This document shows, one piece after another, positions 5,563 through 8,341 of a DNA stretch of 8,341 bases (positions are counted from its first letter, which is position 1; each line of letters opens with the position of its first letter). The notes beneath the pieces are model-generated. The model was not told where the DNA came from. It saw only the letters and a list, made by a program, of their open reading frames with translations, and did no database searches. The position numbers and the translations under genes were made by a program. Source of the DNA: Candidatus Eiseniibacteriota bacterium (GTDB lineage: Bacteria; JAFGKV01); assembly GCA_025453925.1 (NCBI GenBank), contig JALOPK010000150.1, positions 1 through 8,341 on the forward strand. The letters are read 5' to 3'.

Positions 5563-7448
5563 TCAGGTCCGGCACTCTTCTTCTTCTCCTCCTGCTTGGC
5601 ACTGCCGGGGCCCAAGCCCCGCAGGCCGCGGGCCAGGAATCGGTGCTGGTATCGGCGGTCATCTCACCCCCGGAAGTCGCCGCCGGCGCGGAGGTGATGC
5701 TTGCGGTCAGGGCCACCATCCCCGCGGGTTTCCATGTCTACGGAATTGCCCCGCCTGAGCTCTCGAGCATCCCGACATCCATCGCTCTGGAGGATTCGTC
5801 TTCGTTCATTCCCTCGGGCGCCCTCCGGGAACCGCGGCCGGCGACGCACTACGACGAGGTCTTCGAGGTGGATGTGCCCTGGCACAGCGGCACGCCCGAG
5901 TTCACCCTCCCCATCCGCCTCTCGCCATCCCTGGCGCCGGGTGTCCATGCCGTACGGGGTCTGTTCGGCTACCAGTTGTGCGACGAGAAGTCCTGCCGGA
6001 TCCCCACCGAGGCGCCTTTCGCCGCTGAAGTCACTGTGACCGGAACCGTTGTGGCGCAGGGCACTGCCCCACCACCTCCCATTATCCCCGCGGTCACCCT
6101 CGACCTCTCCGCAGCGGATGAGGCCCCGGCAGTCGCCGCGGAAGGCGGCGTGAAGGTGCTCGCCACGTTCGTCGGGTACGACCCGTCCGAAGAGCGGTTC
6201 CTGGCCTTCCTCCGCTCGCGACAAGGCGCCGTGGCGGCCGACACGCGCGGGGGCATTCTCCCCTTCGTGGGCGGCGCGATCCTGGCGGGTTTACTGTCGA
6301 TCCTGACCCCCTGCGTCTTTCCCATGATTCCCATCACCATCAGCTTCTTCAGCCGCATGGCCTCAGGCCTCAGGCGCGAGTCGGTGCTCCTGGCCGGCAC
6401 CTACTCCATCGGGATCATCGTGGCCTACACCGCCATCGGCCTTCTCGTCTCGATACTCCTGGGAGCCGGGGGCGTGCAGAACATCGCGTCAAGCCCGGTC
6501 ATGAACCTGGTGCTCGCCGGAGTGCTCATGTTCTTCACGCTGAATCTCCTGGGGATGTTCGAGATCCGCGTGTCGTCGGGCGGAATGAGCGGGGCGCAGC
6601 GGCAGGGCAGGGCAGGCCGCGTGCTCACCGTCCTCCTCATGGCCTTGGGGTTCACGCTGGCTTCCTTCACCTGCACCGCGGGGTTCGTCGGCGCTTTGCT
6701 GGTCGCGGCCTCCCAGGGCGAGGTCTCCTGGCCCTTGATCGGGATGCTCGCGTACAGCACCGCATTCGCGTTCCCGTTCTTCCTCCTGGCTCTGTTCCCC
6801 GGCTGGCTGGCATCGTTGCCCCAGGCCGGAGGATGGATGAACCGGATCAAGGTGGCCATGGGGTTCCTGATCTTCGCAGCGACATTCAAGTTCCTCTCCA
6901 ATGCGGACGCCGTCCTGCAGTGGGGTCTTCTGAGCCGCACGGCGGTGCTCACGATATGGGTCATCACTTTCCTGTTTCTCGGCCTCTATCTCATGGGCAA
7001 GCTCCGTCTGCCCCATGATGAGGCGGAGGCCGGGGCGGTGAGCGTGCCGAGGATGTTTCTCTCCCTGGCCGCATTCGCGCTGGCATTGCACCTGGCATTC
7101 GGCCTCGCGGGCAAGCCGGTATGGGGGGCCCTTGACGGCCTGCTCCCGCCCGCGGAATCGGCCGCATCGGAGGAATGGTCCGAGGATTACGACGCCGCCC
7201 TGGTTCAGGCGCGGCGCGAAGGAAAGCCCGTGTTCGTGGACTTTTCGGGCTACACCTGCACCAACTGCAAGCTCATGGAGCACAAGATCTTCACGCTCCC
7301 GGCAGTGCAGAGGGAGTTCGAGAAGTTCGTGCGCGTTCGCCTCTTCACCGACGGCGGACCCCAGAAGAAGCGCAACCAGCATCTTGCCCAGGAACTGGGC
7401 GGCACCCTTGCGCTTCCGCTCTACGTCGTGCTGGAGCCGTCTCGGTAG
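5559..7448 (+). CDS. dsbD: Thiol:disulfide interchange protein DsbD, C-terminal domain cut short
   Basis: A 629-aa inner-membrane reductase that carries electrons from cytoplasmic thioredoxin to periplasmic thiol proteins. Residues 1-20 are a signal peptide (seven leucines in a row, then GTAGAQA). Residues 30-170 form the periplasmic alpha domain, with the cysteine pair Cys141/Cys146 in YQLCDEKSC. Residues 233-515 are the membrane core, with about eight helices and the two transport cysteines Cys252 (LTPCVFPMIP) and Cys372 (SFTCTAGFVG). Residues 540-629 are a thioredoxin-like domain with the redox motif CTNC (567-570) in FVDFSGYTCTNCKLMEHKIF and the cis-proline segment ALPLYVVLEP. The protein stops at TAG two residues later, so the last strand and helix of the fold are missing; E. 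coli DsbD continues about 29 residues beyond the matching point. The GTG start overlaps the trx stop (GTGA) and leads straight into the signal peptide. All six catalytic cysteines are present. Confidence 0.93.
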   Translation: MIRSGTLLLLLLLGTAGAQAPQAAGQESVLVSAVISPPEVAAGAEVMLAVRATIPAGFHVYGIAPPELSSIPTSIALEDSSSFIPSGALREPRPATHYDEVFEVDVPWHSGTPEFTLPIRLSPSLAPGVHAVRGLFGYQLCDEKSCRIPTEAPFAAEVTVTGTVVAQGTAPPPPIIPAVTLDLSAADEAPAVAAEGGVKVLATFVGYDPSEERFLAFLRSRQGAVAADTRGGILPFVGGAILAGLLSILTPCVFPMIPITISFFSRMASGLRRESVLLAGTYSIGIIVAYTAIGLLVSILLGAGGVQNIASSPVMNLVLAGVLMFFTLNLLGMFEIRVSSGGMSGAQRQGRAGRVLTVLLMALGFTLASFTCTAGFVGALLVAASQGEVSWPLIGMLAYSTAFAFPFFLLALFPGWLASLPQAGGWMNRIKVAMGFLIFAATFKFLSNADAVLQWGLLSRTAVLTIWVITFLFLGLYLMGKLRLPHDEAEAGAVSVPRMFLSLAAFALALHLAFGLAGKPVWGALDGLLPPAESAASEEWSEDYDAALVQARREGKPVFVDFSGYTCTNCKLMEHKIFTLPAVQREFEKFVRVRLFTDGGPQKKRNQHLAQELGGTLALPLYVVLEPSR

Positions 7449-7466
7449 GGCGGCACGGTCGCCTGG

Positions 7467-7511
7467 CGAGAGGAACGGCCCCCGGGCAACACCCGGGGGC
7501 CGTTCCTCTCG
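7467..7511. terminator. Perfect 20-bp stem with 5-nt loop after dsbD
   Basis: The arms at 7467-7486 and 7492-7511 are exact reverse complements around a CAACA loop. The structure begins 18 nt after the dsbD TAG and is very GC-rich. There is no T-run on either strand, so it is not a textbook intrinsic terminator. It could still end or protect the 3' end of the trx-dsbD transcript, being between convergent genes. It also lies in an open extension of the dsbD frame. Confidence 0.55.
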
Positions 7512-7552
7512 GCCATCGCGCATGCGCGCAGCGAGATTGGAAACGCCATGGG

Positions 7553-7590
7553 CATATAGGACACGTCCTATATGGGACATGTCCTATATG
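7553..7590. repeat. Tandem pair of 16-bp repeats containing a GGACAYGTCC palindrome
   Basis: Two adjacent 16-bp units at 7559-7574 and 7575-7590 differ at one base: GGACACGTCCTATATG and GGACATGTCCTATATG. The second contains the perfect palindrome GGACATGTCC. The first, with its left flank, forms a 10-bp inverted repeat around AC (7553-7574). The AT-rich TATATG linkers stand out from the GC-rich surroundings. Likely a member of a dispersed intergenic repeat or a protein-binding site; it is not flanked by a transposase. Confidence 0.65.
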
Positions 7591-7632
7591 AGTTCAACGC
7601 GGGAGACTCCGTCATCCCCTTGAGATCGCTCA

Positions 7633-7652
7633 GGCCGGGGAAATCCCCGGCC
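7633..7652. terminator. GC-rich hairpin between dsbD and the AraC-GyrI gene
   Basis: GGCCGGGG and CCCCGGCC pair over 8 bp around AAAT (9 bp if the loop closes to AA). It lies 43 bp beyond the stop of the minus-strand regulator gene. No T-run follows on either strand; a terminator for the minus-strand gene is the simplest reading. Confidence 0.35.
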
Positions 7653-7694
7653 CGATTCGCCATGCCCAGGATCTCCGTCGATGGATGAGGGGAA

Positions 7695-8341
7695 TCAGAG
7701 CGGCTTCACCGGCATGCAGATGTCGACGATGTGCTTCCCCTCGGGATGGGTCTTGGGGTCGTTCAGGAATAGCTCGTAGCAGAGCCGGTCGTCGGGCTGA
7801 TACCCGCTTTCGGGGAGCCACCCTCCCATGAGCGCATTCCAGGCCTCTCCATACTCCTTGCCACCCAAAAGCTCGAAGTGCCCTACGGCGAACTTCCCGC
7901 CGGGGACGGTCATCTTGCCGATTTCCCCGTCCACAACGGTATCAGCCGGAACGGTGAGACACACGCTCACCCTGAGCTTGTCCTGGGGCGTGACCTCCGG
8001 ATCATCATGGTAGACGGACATGAATCGGGTCGCGGGCATCTGGATGAGGCCGCGGGGCCCCGCCCAGCGGCAGAGCTGGGTGAAGAGTCGTTCGAACAGC
8101 GCGCTGTCGCCTGCGTAAGGCCCCATGTGGCGTACGTAGGCCACGGTGAACTCGGGCATCTCTTTGACTTCCACGCTGACAGACTTCGTGTCGTTCATTT
8201 GTACCCTCCAGGTTAGGTTGAAGTCGTCAACCACAAGGTACCTGGAACGGGTGCCCAAGTCTTTCCACTCGTTGCCATTCGATTGTCTGTCCTTGCGTTC
8301 CGCTGTGCCGATCTTGCGGTGGTCAAGATGTCCTCCTGCCC
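7695..8341 (-). CDS. AraC-type regulator with GyrI-like effector-binding domain (5' partial, N-terminal DNA-binding part off the window)
   Basis: The frame is open from the window edge to the TGA at 7695-7697, giving 214 residues. From about residue 50 on it is a GyrI-like/AraC effector-binding domain: VEVKEMPEFTVAYVRHMGPY, then LFERLFTQLCRWAGPRGL, FMSVYHDDPEVT, VCLTVPAD, MTVPGGKFAVGHFEL, WLPESGYQPDD and KHIVDICMPV. The first 47 residues (GGHLDHRKIGTAERKDRQ, then WKDLGTRSRYLVVDDF) resemble the linker that follows the second helix-turn-helix in AraC-family proteins carrying this domain, so the DNA-binding region should lie just beyond the edge. Such regulators sense small molecules through the GyrI-like fold. 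An internal ATG at 8198 has a very good ribosome-binding site (GGAGGG, 5 nt spacing) and could produce the 167-aa domain alone; that shorter gene is the alternative reading. Convergent with dsbD. Confidence 0.78.
   Translation of the reverse strand, partial: AGGHLDHRKIGTAERKDRQSNGNEWKDLGTRSRYLVVDDFNLTWRVQMNDTKSVSVEVKEMPEFTVAYVRHMGPYAGDSALFERLFTQLCRWAGPRGLIQMPATRFMSVYHDDPEVTPQDKLRVSVCLTVPADTVVDGEIGKMTVPGGKFAVGHFELLGGKEYGEAWNALMGGWLPESGYQPDDRLCYELFLNDPKTHPEGKHIVDICMPVKPL

Noticed and set aside
6489-7580. 363-aa open frame on the minus strand opposite dsbD
   Set aside because: It lies wholly antisense to a clearly recognised dsbD, is rich in R, G, E and H as expected of GC-rich shadow frames, and shows no domain.
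7553-7590. CRISPR-like array
   Set aside because: There are only two 16-bp units with no spacers between them and no cas genes nearby.
7695-8198. Stand-alone GyrI (DNA gyrase inhibitor-like) gene starting at ATG 8198 as the primary call
   Set aside because: The frame is open to the window edge and the upstream residues look like an AraC-to-GyrI linker, so a longer regulator is more likely. The internal start is kept as a finding.

Overview
The window reads as a chromosomal segment of a GC-rich, Gram-negative, free-living bacterium. A DsbD-type transmembrane reductase implies a periplasm. The secreted GATase-like/Fn3 protein and the FG-GAP-type protein resemble those common in the FCB group and neighbouring uncultured phyla such as Eisenbacteria, Latescibacteria or Gemmatimonadota; that placement is an inference from style only. 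I see no tRNA, rRNA, CRISPR array, transposase, integrase or phage gene.

Layout: (1) 1-720 (+), the 3' end of a secreted multidomain protein, with a perfect terminator-like palindrome inside its last codons. (2) 835-1719 (-), an NmrA-like NAD(P)-binding protein, convergent with the first gene. (3) 1720-2060, a divergent non-coding region with candidate promoters for both sides and a 12-bp palindrome. (4) 2061-3475 (+), hflX (ribosome-associated GTPase) overlapping by ATGA a small GlsB/YeaQ-type three-helix membrane protein. (5) 3564-4298 (+), a secreted FG-GAP/VCBS-like repeat protein. (6) 4299-4421, a hairpin-rich convergent gap. (7) 4422-5099 (-), a stand-alone B3/B4-domain protein. (8) 5230-7448 (+), thioredoxin followed by dsbD, overlapping by GTGA: a cytoplasm-to-periplasm electron relay. 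(9) 7449-7694, a convergent gap with a perfect 20-bp stem, a tandem pair of 16-bp palindrome-containing repeats and a GC-rich hairpin. (10) 7695-8341 (-), an AraC-type regulator with a GyrI-like effector domain; its N-terminal DNA-binding part lies outside the window.

How the genes fit together: thioredoxin and DsbD form the one clear pathway, in which thioredoxin passes electrons to the DsbD membrane core, which relays them to exported thiol proteins. The rest look like ordinary, loosely linked housekeeping and accessory genes. I found no convincing undescribed multi-gene system. The most unusual point is the 3' end of dsbD. Its TAG stop cuts the C-terminal thioredoxin fold before the last strand and helix, and the same frame beyond the TAG encodes a plausible version of exactly those missing elements, partly inside a perfect 20-bp inverted repeat. 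Other points worth a look are the tandem repeat at 7553-7590, a strong ribosome-binding site inside the AraC-GyrI gene, and a thioredoxin with glycine in place of a highly conserved tryptophan near the active site.
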